Below are positions 10,182-20,967 of a stretch of 64,000 bases of DNA, piece by piece (within the stretch, counting starts at the first letter, position 1; each line of letters begins with the position of its first letter). Both the position numbers and the translations under genes were made by a program. The notes beneath the pieces were generated by a model that worked only from the letters and a program-made list of their open reading frames with translations, did not search any database and was not told the origin of the DNA. Source of the stretch: Corylus avellana (Eukaryota > Streptophyta > Magnoliopsida > Fagales > Betulaceae); the NCBI RefSeq assembly GCF_901000735.1, contig NC_081541.1, positions 5,511,021 through 5,575,020 of the forward strand. The letters are read 5' to 3'.

Positions 10182-11094
10182 GGTGACGACAAGATTGTGT
10201 TATGAAAATTGTCGAAATAATTAAGTCTTATATATACGTTTGCACTATTACCCGTATTTCCGTATATTATTTAAACTTATTATTAAAAAAGCAAATCTAT
10301 TATTAATTTTAAATGAAGGTTACTTCTTTGTTAACGCAAAAAAGAAATTAATTAAGCATATAATTTGACTAGAATAATGCCACACATATTCTTATTTCTC
10401 CACACTCATTTCTTTGTATCTATATACAGGGAAGTGCTAGTGAATCAAACAAATAAATTTAAATTTTTTTAAAAAACTGACGTAGCAGACCGTGAATGAC
10501 AGATAAGAGAAAGGGAATTGCATTTTTTTTTTAAAAAAAAAATTTGAAAACCATTGCCACCTCAGTTTAGAAATTTTTATGAATTTTGACTTCCTAACAC
10601 AAGGTGGAATTAGAACGTTTTTTTTGGGAGGCAAAAATTTATTTTTCTTTTTTTTAAAATTTTTTTTGGAGAGCATCCTATCCCAGGCCAATGAATGGTT
10701 TTACTCTTGTTTATACATAACTTTTAAAATTACTATTCAATTTTGAATGAATCAGAATATAACTACAAGTATTTGTGATAATTGATATATTTGATATATT
10801 AGGAGCAATAGTAGGTGATATAGATATATTAGTGAGTGTATGTATCATTACTTATTTGGTTATATATGCCATATTTATTCGGGAAAAATTATTCGTTGTG
10901 TTTCAACAGCAAAAATGCTGTTTAAACAGCCAAGTAATCACATATATATGGTCATGCAATGAAATGTCACGTATCAAAAGAAAAAGGTTGGGGACATATC
11001 GAAGTTAGAAGGAAAAAAGAAAATGAAAGGACAGCTAGATCCCAGTGTAGCAAGTTTAAAAATCAATAATTTAACGGGCGTCCGAGGCCTAGGG

Positions 11095-11410
11095 AAGATA
11101 TCCGCGCCGCGCGTACTACCTACCTACCACGCGGACCTCCCTCCTACGGCCACGTGGTAACCACGTCACACCTGGGAACATGCAACGCCGTTTTTTTTCT
11201 CTTTCTTTTTTTCTTTTTTCCGGTCGCGACTGAAAACGGGACCTGTAAAATCCATTATCAGATTGATGAGGACGCACACCGTACTCGTCCACTGAACTGC
11301 GACACGTAAACGCGTACGAAAGGCATACCCATACGTCCAGTCCCCAGTATAATCCCTTCCCTCCCGCCAGTTTCGGTTTTCGCTACGATCTGCCACGTCG
11401 GCGTTACACA
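11095..11410. promoter_or_regulatory. GC-rich stretch rich in ACGT cores, possible orphan promoter
   Basis: It contains CCACGTGGTAACCACGTCAC near 11150-11170, then GACACGTAAAC, ATACGTCC and GCCACGTCGG. G-box/ABRE-type ACGT cores bind bZIP and bHLH factors in plants. No gene with recognisable coding sequence follows on either strand. The 113-residue minus-strand frame across it is unlike any family I know. Confidence 0.35.
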
Positions 11411-11997
11411 CAGGATGGCTGGGCTGGATCCCACTGGAGCAAAATGTCAAATTTGATGACCTTGTTTGAATTTTTTTTTGTTCTTTTTCTACTGGTGTGA
11501 TATCCATTAGATTCTTTTGGAACTTTTAGGAACTGTCCTTGATTTGGTTAATCATGAAAGTGAAGAACAAGGTGGCATGATTTAGAGGCATGCAAAAGTT
11601 GATAAAGAAAGAAGCATTTCCTTTTACTATTTAGTTTAAAAAAAAAAAAAAAAAAGAAGAAGAAGTCAAATTCTAATAAATTCATCTTACTCTAAAATGG
11701 TTTTCAATCCACTGCTTCAAAAGTTAGGTTGGCGGCTTGTTGACTGGAAATGCTTTTCTATATTGAGCCACATTATTGGATTTAGAAATATAGTCAAGAT
11801 TGTACCATTACTCTAATGAGTATTTTTAAATGAGTTTTAATTGGCTTACATTTATGGTCATGGGTTTGTTATAAAGAACCTTGTAAGTAAATTCCACACA
11901 TGACCCGTTACATGACTTATTGACATGTGTTTATTGACTCTAATCACATGCTCATACACGTCAGCAAATTAAATTGTCAATAAATTGTAAAAAAAAT

Positions 11998-12097
11998 NNN
12001 NNNNNNNNNNNNNNNNNNNNNNNNNNNNNNNNNNNNNNNNNNNNNNNNNNNNNNNNNNNNNNNNNNNNNNNNNNNNNNNNNNNNNNNNNNNNNNNNN
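11998..12097. other. Scaffold gap (100 N)
   Basis: Exactly 100 N. The DNA right of the gap starts immediately after the position of an (AT)n run in the sister copies, so the break was probably caused by that microsatellite. An A-type gene may be hidden or lost here. Confidence 0.98.
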
Positions 12098-12330
12098 AAA
12101 CCCCTTCAAACCTTTTGGCAGATCTGCTACTTTTCGTGGATTTATTTTCATTGATTGGTGCAAGATCACAGATTGTGTATTAAAATGTGTGAAGTACGTG
12201 ATTTCTGACTTGAACGTCATGAGAGGATCGAGTAGCAGCCTTCTCTTTGGTAGAATATTTTACGGTATATATCATTTTTGTAACATATATAATTATGCTC
12301 CTTAATTAGCTATTTAATTTAACACAGTCT
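12098..12330 (+). other. Third copy of invertase intron-1-like DNA, coding part missing
   Basis: Collinear with 2243-2475 and 7254-7490, starting AAACCCCTTCAAACC. The promoter and reading frame that precede it in the other two units are absent, lying in or lost at the gap. Confidence 0.55.
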
Positions 12331-13278
12331 ACAAAAGATTTGAGAATGAAGAGATAGGGATACAAAAGCTCTATCCAATTACACAAAATAATGGCTTGGG
12401 TCTATTGAAAATCGTGACTTAATTATGATGCTTGTATATATAGACCTTGGGAAAACAGAAGTTTTAGGCGCAATTTTTTTTAGAAAATACAATATTTGAG
12501 GCCACGGCATTCGAGCGGACCAATGATACATCCGAACATGTGCTAGGGTTTCACAATTTTATCAATCGTTGTCATTGCGACCGAGTGTCTCAAATCTAGA
12601 TCAATGACCATCATATATGTTCAAACATTATTCAACTGTGGTTGTGAGCGGACTTCTATCGTTTTCACCTAGCTTTTGGCTCCAACTTAAGAATCAACTA
12701 GACAACTCAAACCAAGACGAGCAACTAAACTAGTTTTGACACTTAATTTGCTAACATAAAATCTAATAAAAACAAACCGATCACCCCTAACTAACCGTTC
12801 CTCACTACCAAATTTTCACGCCTACCGTACACCCACACGCTCACCGTTACATGCAATTCACCATGGTTACACACATACGTACGTACACTATTTATGCGTG
12901 TGCATGGGATCATCTCCTATATATATATATATATATAAAATTAATTAATTTGGCTCTTTTGTGTATATATACTTTATATAGGATATATACATAATCGTAA
13001 AAAAGAATACAGATCGAGTCAATCCGATTAGTGGAAGCATCTTCGTAATTAACTAACAATAAATACTTACTTACAAAAACAAAAAACTAAAAACTAACAA
13101 TAAATACTTACCTAATTCACCAAATTAAGTTGCACGCTAAGACTTCTTGATCAATTTCCTCTCCAACCAACTACCAAAACTGTAGACTACAAAAGTCAAA
13201 GTTCTTAACTGCCAAAACTGAAACTGCAAACAAATTAAACTACCATCCCACCTGGCTGGCAACCCTATCCACGAGGCC
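12331..13278. repeat. Array spacer module S, copy 2
   Basis: Matches 2461-3398 nearly throughout, and 19515-20380 from the GATGCTTGTATAGACC region on. It is non-coding and ends at the TATA box at 13279-13286. Confidence 0.7.
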
Positions 13279-13301
13279 TATAAATAGCCTTCTCTCCCAC
13301 A

Positions 13302-13337
<36 letters not shown>

Positions 13338-13469
13338 CGGTGATATTACGCACGTGAGTCTACAGTGTCTCACGTTGGTTTACCGTTTTAATATTTTTTT
13401 AAGAGGAAATTTTTTTACGAAATATCACTCATTTCCCCTTAAATGATTGATTGATATGTGATGCAATAC
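13279..13469 (+). promoter_or_regulatory. Duplicated B-type promoter end with microsatellite
   Basis: TATAAATA lies at 13279-13286, followed by an (AT)n run at 13305-13336 and the AGCGGTGATATTAC segment also seen at 3440. There is no reading frame before the gap at 13470-13489. Confidence 0.5.
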
Positions 13470-13489
13470 NNNNNNNNNNNNNNNNNNNN
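13470..13489. other. Short gap (20 N)
   Basis: Twenty N. The sequence restarts with GTTGCACGCTAAGACTTCTTG, already present at 13130, so the promoter region appears twice across the gap. Confidence 0.97.
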
Positions 13490-13763
13490 GTTGCACGCTA
13501 AGACTTCTTGATCAATTTCCTCTCCAACCAACTACCAAAACTGTAGACTACAAAAGTCAAAGTTCTTAACTGCCAAAACTGAAACTGCATACAAATTAAA
13601 CTACCATCCCACCTGGCAACCCTATCCACGAGGCCTATAAATAGCCTTCTCTCCCACAGTGTCTCTCTATATATAATTTGTCTTTCTCTCCCTGATCTTC
13701 TCTGCGGATTTTTCTGTGTAAAAACACTCTAGCTAGCAGCTGATAACTTTCTCTCTCTCTAGA
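13490..13763 (+). promoter_or_regulatory. Promoter and leader of B-type gene 1
   Basis: TATAAATA lies at 13636-13643. AAGACTTCTTGA and CTGCCAAAACTGAAACTGCA are upstream. The leader ends CTCTCTCTCTAG before AATG at 13763. Confidence 0.65.
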
Positions 13764-14123
13764 ATGAATCCACCTTGCCTCGATGCGGAGGAAGAAGAGG
13801 CCTCTCGGCCTCAAGAACCGGCACCATCCCCAACGGAGACTAATTATCTTCCTCCAGAGACAACGAAGACGAATCTTCCTCTAGCGCCGGGACCAATCAC
13901 AATGGAGAGAAATGAGAGTGTAATGGTCGTGTCCAGGGCTCTGGCTTTTGATCTGATCGTTTTCGAGATTGATCTGGAAGTTCAGTGCTTTTATAGGCGT
14001 GGCAATTTGGCGGCATTCAGATCGAACGATGCTTGTGGGGAAGTTTCCGAAACCGATGAGAAATTTCTATTATCTGATTCGGAGAAAGGAATTGAAGCGC
14101 AAGGTCGGCTTATTGTTGATTAA
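13764..14123 (+). CDS. B-type small acidic protein 1
   Basis: A 119-residue protein. The N-terminus is acidic (DAEEEEASRPQEPAP), then Thr/Asn/Pro-rich, and residues 99-108 read EKFLLSDSEK. TMERNE aligns with TMQRNE of the A-type proteins, and AFRSNDACGE with AFRSNGAGGE. It has an extra segment, residues 57-80 (SRALAFDLIVFEIDL and on), that is more hydrophobic and absent from the A-type. Compared with the sister gene at 20507 it carries 5 additional bases (ATTGA type) after the signature, which shift the last dozen residues. No catalytic domain is recognised. It sits 2.2 kb upstream of invertase copy 1. Confidence 0.55.
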   Translation: MNPPCLDAEEEEASRPQEPAPSPTETNYLPPETTKTNLPLAPGPITMERNESVMVVSRALAFDLIVFEIDLEVQCFYRRGNLAAFRSNDACGEVSETDEKFLLSDSEKGIEAQGRLIVD

Positions 14124-14234
14124 CAATTAAAACAGATTCGACTCGGTTAATTTATTACCTTTTAATTTGTCGATCTCTTGTAATACTAATGACAAATTCA
14201 TGATTTTGACTTTCCTTGTAAAACCTGATATGGT

Positions 14235-14349
14235 GTCGTTAATGAGTAGCTCAATTGGTTGAGAACCATGTTTTATGAAGCAGTGGTCACTAGTTCGAAT
14301 CTCCCTCTTGTATACATGAACATGTCAAAAAAAAAAAAAAAAAAAAAAC
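14235..14349 (+). mobile_element. tRNA-derived SINE with poly-A tail and target duplication
   Basis: It shows a box-A-like TAGCTCAATTGGTTGAG at 14246-14262, a box-B-like AGTTCGAATCTCC near 14293-14305 and a poly-A tail. It is flanked by the direct repeat CCTGATATGGT at 14224-14234 and 14350-14360. These are the hallmarks of a plant RNA-polymerase-III SINE inserted in the 3' flank of the B-type gene. Confidence 0.8.
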
Positions 14350-14360
14350 CCTGATATGGT

Positions 14361-15270
14361 CTTCGTCTGAAATTAATGCAACAAATACATCCCGACATTG
14401 ATGCAAAAGATGAAAGATAAAAATATTTTTTTTAAAAAAAAAATGATTGTAGTTAATTTATACAAATCAATCTAATAAAATGAAATGAATGTCTAAAATA
14501 TGTGAGTGCAGTACATACTTTTTTATTAATATTATATATATATATATATAAGAATCAAATGTTATTAGATTAGTTTTTATGAGTTAACTACAGACCAATA
14601 TGTCTACCTGTCTAGGAACAAAATCATCCATGCATATAGCTTCTATTAGGTAAATACATTTAACCCCTCAAGATATCATCACTTTTGCATTTTAACTTTT
14701 AAAGTGTAAATAGTGACAATCATCCCTACCAACTAACAAATTGTGACAAGTTAACCCATTCATTATCTTTTTCTGTTTTTTTTTTTTTTTTCCTTTTTTT
14801 TTGGTTTTTTTTTTTGGACAAAATGGATCGCACGTGACTTCTTATCACCTAAACTCTAAAAAATGCTCTCACCTAAAAGTGGAAAAAAAAAATAAAAAAA
14901 ATGGGAGTGACCGAGCCACTCTCTTTAGCTAAATGGGTGGCCGAGTCATAAATCAAAATCTTATTCACTAGGACAAAACTAAAAATTTGACTTTCGAGGG
15001 AGGCGGACTGCATTAAAATGGTTTTTAAGAGTTCATCATATCGTAATAAAGTTTTTTTTTTTTTGGTAAGAAGAGGAGGCTGGGAGGGGGCATGAGAAGA
15101 TCTTATTCCCTTCTTATCTTTAATTACTTCCCATATTTTCTTTTTGACTCCTTGACATTAATTACGTGACAAATCTAGTGACTTGACTAGCTTCAAACCA
15201 ACTTCATCCTCATGATCAGTTTTTCAGTTCTAAGCTGAACCCCAAATTTCGTATTAGTATTTAAAAAAAA
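14361..15270. other. Intergenic DNA between B-type gene 1 and LINE remnant
   Basis: AT-rich with poly-T runs and an (AT)n run near 14530. A block with CGAGCCACTCTCTTTAGC and GTGGCCGAGTC resembles a common non-coding plant repeat. Everything is duplicated at 21052-21960. No gene is seen. Confidence 0.5.
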
Positions 15271-15280
15271 AAAAAAAAAA

Positions 15281-15541
15281 TTAGGAAAACCATTCCCATT
15301 GATTTAACTCAAAACAGACAAAGCAGAACACTCCATCGTTATTACATTGAAGATACATTCCGGAGGCTCATTAATGAACCAACCTTGATCCATAAAAGCT
15401 CGTATAGTATTGCTAGTCTAGATAAAATATGTGCCACCTCATTACCCTCCCTCCGAACAAAAGACATGGAAAGACTGTAATTTATCTCATAATTGCTAGA
15501 ATTATTATGATCATCACTAAATTGACACATTAGCTGTCTAT
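15281..15541 (-). pseudogene. LINE retrotransposon RNase H tail fragment, copy 1
   Basis: On the minus strand a 62-residue frame contains FVRREGNEVAHILSRLA and LLWIKVGS. These match the RREGNxVAHxLARxA and VWIE pattern at the C-terminal end of the RNase H domain of plant LINEs (and RNase H-like ORFs derived from them). It is a short 3' remnant of a non-LTR element. The same fragment lies at 21973-22240. Confidence 0.7.
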
Positions 15542-15949
15542 AGCTCCTAGGTGGATTTTAATTATCTTTATTAAAATCCTATTAGATTTTAAGAAAATTA
15601 GTTAATTATATAACTGATCATTTTTTCCCATCTTAACGCATAATTAAACAACCATCCAAATGGTATACGTAACTCGTCCCCAAATTAGTTTACCATCTCA
15701 TAGAATTACTGCGATACCAATAAGATTTCCAAAGGAGTAAACGTGGTAAAAAAAAAATAGAGGTTAATCTACGCACAAATTTTACCGTTCCTCTGTACAC
15801 CTCTAGTCCCGCCTCCGAACGGTCACCCAGTCTCTCATCCCCAAAATACCCCTACTCAGCTATTTCAGTATCCTGCCCAACCCCCACCAGCAGTTACTTA
15901 TTCCACACCGGGTTTAAAACCCCTATGGCATCTTCGTAAATATTTATAG

Positions 15950-16304
15950 AAACAGGCCTAATTCACCACAGTATACGCTTAGACTTCTTGAGCTCTTTCT
16001 CAAACCGCCAAAACTGAAACTGCAACAACCCACCATGCCTCCGATCCTCTGAAAATCTTAGCTGGCACAACCTACCACGCGCCTATAAATAGCCTTCTCT
16101 CCCTCCCACTCTGTTTCCCTCTCTTTTTGCTGCGATTTCTTCTCTCTGTACACTGTACGGACACACACTCTCTAATCTGTACGGGCACACTCTTTTGCTT
16201 CGACGCCGACGAACTATAAAGGTATCTTTCTCTATTCTCTCTCTAGAATATTGTATAGTACATTTCTCTCTCTAATTCGTACTCTACCATTTTCTCTCTC
16301 TAGA
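15950..16304 (+). promoter_or_regulatory. Promoter and leader of invertase copy 1
   Basis: TATAAATA lies at 16084-16091, followed by AGCCTTCTCTC. CTTAGACTTCTTGA and CGCCAAAACTGAAACTGCAA lie upstream, as in the small array genes. CTGTACGGACAC also recurs in A-type gene 1. A possible leader intron runs from AAAG/GTATCT (16222) to CTCTCTCTAG (16303). Confidence 0.65.
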
Positions 16305-18406
16305 ATGACTCCAACTTTGCTAGAACTTCTCGCCGTTGCGAGGGAAGATGATCAGGCATCTCTGTCTCCGGGGCCTGCAAAGGCGAGCGTTACCTCCGAC
16401 ACCGGAACTCCTACGTATCTCGAAGATTTGCCGGGAAGTTCGAATGCCTGGTCGGAAAATGAAAAATCGGAATCAGAGTCACCGAATGGAGAGAATGAGC
16501 TCGCGGAATCGTTGCTCACACTTTCGGTCAGTTCAATCTCTGAAGCTGAGCCACCAAAATCTCTTTTGGCAACTGAAAAGGAGTCAACATCGCCTGAGGA
16601 AGAGTTAGATTCTCTGGAAAAAGAAGGTCCCAAATTGTCCGAATATATAGTCATTAGTCCATCTTTGGATTCGATGGAGAAAGAAACTTCGAAATCCGAT
16701 GAGAAATCTCTAATTTCTGATTCGGAGAAATTAAAACCGAGATCATCGGATTCTTCAGAGAATGTAGAGTTGTCAAAATCTAAGGGGAAGAAGCGTGTGA
16801 CACTGAGCGACGAGGACGTGGCATTTTCCGAGAATCTGAGTTTGACGAAGATCTCAACGTTGAGGCCGTGTCCGAGTGTTGCCATGAAGCTTGATATTTT
16901 GGATTCGATAGACATTTCGCCAGACGGTTCTGCTATGATGGAAGAGGCGTGGGAGAGGGTCAAGAAGTCCTACGTGTACTTCAAAGGACAGCCCGTGGGG
17001 ACGCTCGCGGCTATGGATCCAAGCGCTGAGGATTTGAACTACAACCAGGTATTAAATAATTAATGTGCTTTTCTTGGATTTTCTTGAAAGTTTGAAGGAT
17101 TATCTTGGTTTTACGTTACATGTGAGCAATGCAGTAGCTAGTTCCCTCTGTTTCTTATCTTGGTGATACTAATTAGGTGTAATGTTCTTGAAATTATGCT
17201 TTTGGCGCCACTAAAATGGTGATTTTTCTTAAGAGCCTTTTTGTCGTTGTGTGACGAATCCATTGATTTCTTGATGATAACAAGTTTGCATGAATCATCT
17301 CAAAGCTATTGAATCTGCTTGTTCTTGAATTATCTCAGAGGCTGTTTGTCTATTCTGATCTGTATATGCCATTTGAATTTTGGCATTTCTGTGCTTTCTT
17401 TTCATTGAGTGGTGTAAAAGATATACTGTGTATTCGAATGTGTTAGGAATTTTGGCATTGTCATGCAATTTTGTTTGCTTAGAGTTCATTTACTGTTCTG
17501 CTAATATTTGTCCATTAGGCATTTCTGAATCCCTGATGATTTTTGGGCCCTTTAAAATTGTTCATTAGACGTAAAGCTATTACTGCACCAATAAATCTGT
17601 GGACAAGACTTGGTTTGTTATGCGCTTATTTTGATTGATTGTCTGTGATTCTCAAGTTCCAGTGTTTTTGGCAATTCGTATAGTTTTGCTTGGACATCTC
17701 ACAGTTCTCTCGTCCCTACATATCTGAGAGAATATCGTAAGGGTATACAGATTATCATGTCATATCTACATGAGAACAAGGGCTCAAAAGAGCACACAAA
17801 TTATTTATGATCAAACATTTTGATGCCTCATTTTCACTGGGTCAAAGATGTTAATTACTAGCTTGATTTGTTTTTTTCAATCACAGTTCTGATAAAACTT
17901 CATGGACTGTTGAAAATGAATCAGATTTTTTTAAGAACTATTGAGTACTTGATATTTATCACCTGGACTTGCAGGTTTTCGTGAGAGATTTTGTTCCTAG
18001 TGGCTTAGCCTGCCTGATGAAAAACGAACCTGATATTGTAAAACATTTCCTTTTGAAGACCCTCCACCTCCAAGGTTGGGAGAAGAGGATTGACAACTTC
18101 ACTCTTGGAGAAGGGGTGATGCCTGCAAGTTTCAAAGTTCTCTTTGACCCTCACCGTCAAAAGGAAATTTTGGTCGCGGATTTTGGTGGCAGTGCAATTG
18201 GAAGAGTTGCACCAGTTGATTCAGGTTTCTGGTGGATTATACTTCTAAGATCATATACCAAGTGCACGCGTGATCATACACTAGCAGATCGTCCTGAGGT
18301 ACAGAGGGGGATGAAATTAATACTCAATCTTTGCCTGTCGGATGGCTTTGATACTTTCCCAACACTTCTATGTGCAGATGGCTGTAGCATGATTGACAGG
18401 AGGATG
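16305..18406 (+). pseudogene. Alkaline/neutral invertase copy 1, exons 1-2 only
   Basis: Exon 1 is 16305-17048 and exon 2 17975-18406, separated by a GT-AG intron. They are about 99% identical to the complete gene at 23020. Exon 1 encodes a 211-residue Ser/Glu-rich extension and the start of the GH100 domain ([21 protein letters not shown]). Exon 2 runs from [10 protein letters not shown] to GCSMIDRRM, including [15 protein letters not shown]. Intron 2 starts normally but hits the gap at 18591, and an LTR element lies beyond it. Exons 3-4, with the [18 protein letters not shown] and [10 protein letters not shown] regions, are not in the window downstream. If that is real, the product lacks about 280 C-terminal residues and should be inactive. 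The reading frame shows no internal stop, so truncation could be recent or an assembly fault. Confidence 0.7.
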
Positions 18407-18590
18407 GTAAGTCTTTTGTTTGTTAATTGTTTTCTGTAGTGTTGAGAGCAGTATTTATAGATAATATGTTTGCAGACATTGATTGGCAAAGTTCCAGGCG
18501 TTAGGAAACCTTAGAGGAATGCTTGTTTGGATTGGATCGTATTTCTAAATTCCTATTATATTCTAAGGGTTTAATTTGAAATTGCTTATT

Positions 18591-18690
18591 NNNNNNNNNN
18601 NNNNNNNNNNNNNNNNNNNNNNNNNNNNNNNNNNNNNNNNNNNNNNNNNNNNNNNNNNNNNNNNNNNNNNNNNNNNNNNNNNNNNNNNNN
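18591..18690. other. Scaffold gap (100 N)
   Basis: Exactly 100 N, separating invertase intron 2 from the end of a 5' LTR. Confidence 0.98.
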
Positions 18691-19514
18691 TCTTATTGAC
18701 TCTAACTGGGACTTATCAATTGGTATTAGAGCCATCATATCCAAACCTTCATCCTTCCAAACAATCTTACATCTTAGCCATTGGGAAGAAATTGAAGCTA
18801 TCTTTGATAAGATAGAGGAAAGGCACCATGAATTCCAGCTTCGATTTTCCCAGCCCTTTTATTCACTCACCAAAAAATTGCCCAAAATCAGTTGTTCTAG
18901 AAACCATTGCACTCGCAGCCAAATAACCACACACCGCCGCTCCAACCATTCTGCTGCACCAATGGATTTTGCACCGCAACACAATCGTCTCCTCATCCTA
19001 GTTCCACATCTTCCTTTGTGGCACAACAATTGCAAAAAGAAGACGATGTACTCTCTTCATTTGGCTCGGAACAAAAAAAAAAAAGTTGACGACGATCTCG
19101 GACGTACCTTTCACCATAGCAGTTACCGCACCAATTTCTGCACATCAACCTTGCAGACAAGGTTCCTCTTCAAGGGAGGGCGAATGATAGGTCTCATAGG
19201 ATTCAACATCCACCTTATCATCATAGGTTAAGACATGGGTGGTAATTCTTAACTTCAATTGTTAACTTTATCCTTTAATGTCAATATTTGTTAACATGGG
19301 TAGTTCTCTTTAGTAAAAGTAGTAACCGTTAATGTTGTATTAAGGTTATATATATTTGTGTCATTAGAATGAGAAGAGTAGAAAAGAAAGTGTTTAATTT
19401 GTATTGTGGACCTGTGGTATTCCTCCAGCCCTAAGTGGAGATTTGAATTGTGGTTACTCCCACCCCAAGTGGAGATTATCAATTTATCTTATTGACTTTG
19501 ATTGAGACTTATCA
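18691..19514 (+). mobile_element. Short non-autonomous LTR retrotransposon
   Basis: The 5' LTR end (CTTATTGACT through ACTTATCA, 18692-18718) is followed by the primer binding site TTGGTATTAGAGCC, complementary to initiator tRNA-Met but for one base. The internal region is only about 466 bp and carries no gag or pol domains. A purine tract AAGGGAGGG precedes the 3' LTR at 19185-19514 (TGATAGG to TTATCA), whose end repeats the 5' LTR end. Most of the 5' LTR lies in the gap. Size and lack of coding suggest a TRIM-like or deleted element. Confidence 0.75.
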
Positions 19515-20380
19515 TGATACTTGTATAGACCTTGGGAAAATAGAAGTTTTAGGTGCAAGTTGGTTTGGAAAATACAATATTTGAGGCCGCTGCATTCGAG
19601 CGGACTAATGACACATCCGAACATGTGATAAGGTTTCACAGTTTTATCGATCGTTGTCATTGCAACCGAGTGCCTCAGATCTAGATCAATGACCACCATA
19701 TATGTTCTAACATTAGTCAACGTGGTTGTGAGCGGACATCTATCGTCTTCACCTAGCTTTTGGATCCAACTTAAGAATCAACTAGACAACTGAAACCAAG
19801 ACGAGCAACTAAACTAGTTTTGACACTTAATTTTGCTAACATAAAATCTAACAAAAACAAACCAATCTCGGTTGATTTCCAATCTGATTGCTCAAAGGTT
19901 TTGAAAATCTGCTCACCCCTAACCTGTACTTCCACTACCAAATTTCCACGCCTACCGTACACCCACACGCTCACCGTTACACACAATTCACCATGGTTAC
20001 ACACATACGTACGTACACTATTTATACATATGCATGGGATCATCTCCTATTAGAATATATATAAAACTAATTTGGCTCTTTTGTGTATATATACTTTATA
20101 TAGGATATATAATCGTAAAAAATAATACAGATAGAGTCAATCCGATTAGTGGAAGCATCTTCGTAATTAACTAACAATAAACACTTACAAAAACAAAAAA
20201 CTAACAATAAATACTTACCTAATTCACCAAATTAAGTTGCACGCTAAGACTTCTTGAATTTCCTCTCCAACCAATTCTACCAAAACTGTAGACTACAAAA
20301 GTCAAAGTTCTCAACTGCCAAAACTGAAACTGCATACAAATTAAACTACCATCCCACCTGGCAACCCTATCCACGAGGCC
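19515..20380. repeat. Array spacer module S, copy 3
   Basis: It starts within the module (TGATACTTGTATAGACC, matching GATGCTTGTATAGACC at 2568), directly after the LTR element. The retrotransposon therefore inserted in, or rearranged at, the spacer. It is otherwise collinear with 2570-3398 and 12425-13278. Confidence 0.7.
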
Positions 20381-20506
20381 TATAAATAGCCTTCTCTCCC
20401 ACAGTCTCTCTTTATATAATTTGTCTTTCTCTCCCTGATCTTCTCTGCGGATTTTTCTGTGTAAAAACACTCTAGCTAGCAGCTGATAACTTTCTCTCTC
20501 TCTAGA
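20225..20506 (+). promoter_or_regulatory. Promoter and leader of B-type gene 2
   Basis: TATAAATA lies at 20381-20388, with AGACTTCTTGAATTTCC and CTGCCAAAACTGAAACTGCA upstream. The leader ends CTCTCTCTCTAG before AATG at 20506. Confidence 0.65.
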
Positions 20507-20857
20507 ATGAATCCACCTTGCCTCGATGCGGAGGAAGAAGAGGCCTCTCGGCCTCAAGAACCGGCACCGTCCCCAACGGAGACTAATTATCTTCCTCCAG
20601 AGACAACGAAGACGAATCTTCCTCTTGCGCCGGGACCAATCTCGATGGAGAGAAATGAGAGTGTAATGGTCGTGTCCAGGGCTCTGGCTTTTGATCTGAT
20701 CGTTTTCGAGATTGATCTGGAAGTTCAGTGCTTTTATAGGCGTGGCAATTTGGCGGCATTCAGATCAAACGATGCTTGTGGGGAAGTTTCCGAAACCAAT
20801 GAGAAATTTCTAATATCTGACTCGGAGAAAGGAAGCGCAAGGTCGGCTTATTGTTGA
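20507..20857 (+). CDS. B-type small acidic protein 2
   Basis: A 116-residue protein, nearly identical to B-type 1 up to the signature, here EKFLISDSEKGSA. It keeps the frame shared with the A-type genes at this point (EKGSA) and ends RSAYC, whereas B-type 1 is shifted by 5 bases. It has the same acidic N-terminus and the same hydrophobic segment. It lies 2.2 kb upstream of the complete invertase in the duplicated 6.7-kb unit. Function is unknown. Confidence 0.55.
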   Translation: MNPPCLDAEEEEASRPQEPAPSPTETNYLPPETTKTNLPLAPGPISMERNESVMVVSRALAFDLIVFEIDLEVQCFYRRGNLAAFRSNDACGEVSETNEKFLISDSEKGSARSAYC

Positions 20858-20967
20858 TCAACAATTAAAACAGATTCGACTCGGTTAATTTATTACCTTT
20901 TGTCGATCTCTTGTAAAACTAATGACAAATTCATGATTTTGACTTTCCTTGTAAAACCTGATATGGT

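Larger units (their letters stand above)
8059..11997. other. Intergenic region inside the array, no gene seen
   Basis: About 3.9 kb unlike the array units. It holds a small MITE (8241-8362), dispersed repeats (9180-9480), a 61-bp tandem repeat (9771-9893), an alternating GC/GT tract (10149-10181) and a GC-rich stretch with many ACGT cores (11095-11410). Open frames are short and low-complexity. Confidence 0.6.

Noticed and set aside
12098..12420. Idea that this contig is merely the other haplotype of 7254-7575
   Set aside because: It shares several variants with the first unit (GTAACATATATAATTATGCTCC) and not with the second, so a distinct copy is more likely, although assembly error is not excluded.
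14246..14309. Possible tRNA gene
   Set aside because: Box A and box B are present but the cloverleaf is not. The poly-A tail and target duplication show a SINE.
16251..16304. Upstream extension of the invertase frame beginning at TTG
   Set aside because: There is no ATG. It is CT-rich leader sequence that may be intronic, and the paralogues start at the aligned ATG.
16352..16963. Minus-strand 203-residue frame opposite invertase exon 1 (also 23067-23678)
   Set aside because: It is the antisense of a Ser/Glu-rich coding exon with biased codons. The sense frame explains it.
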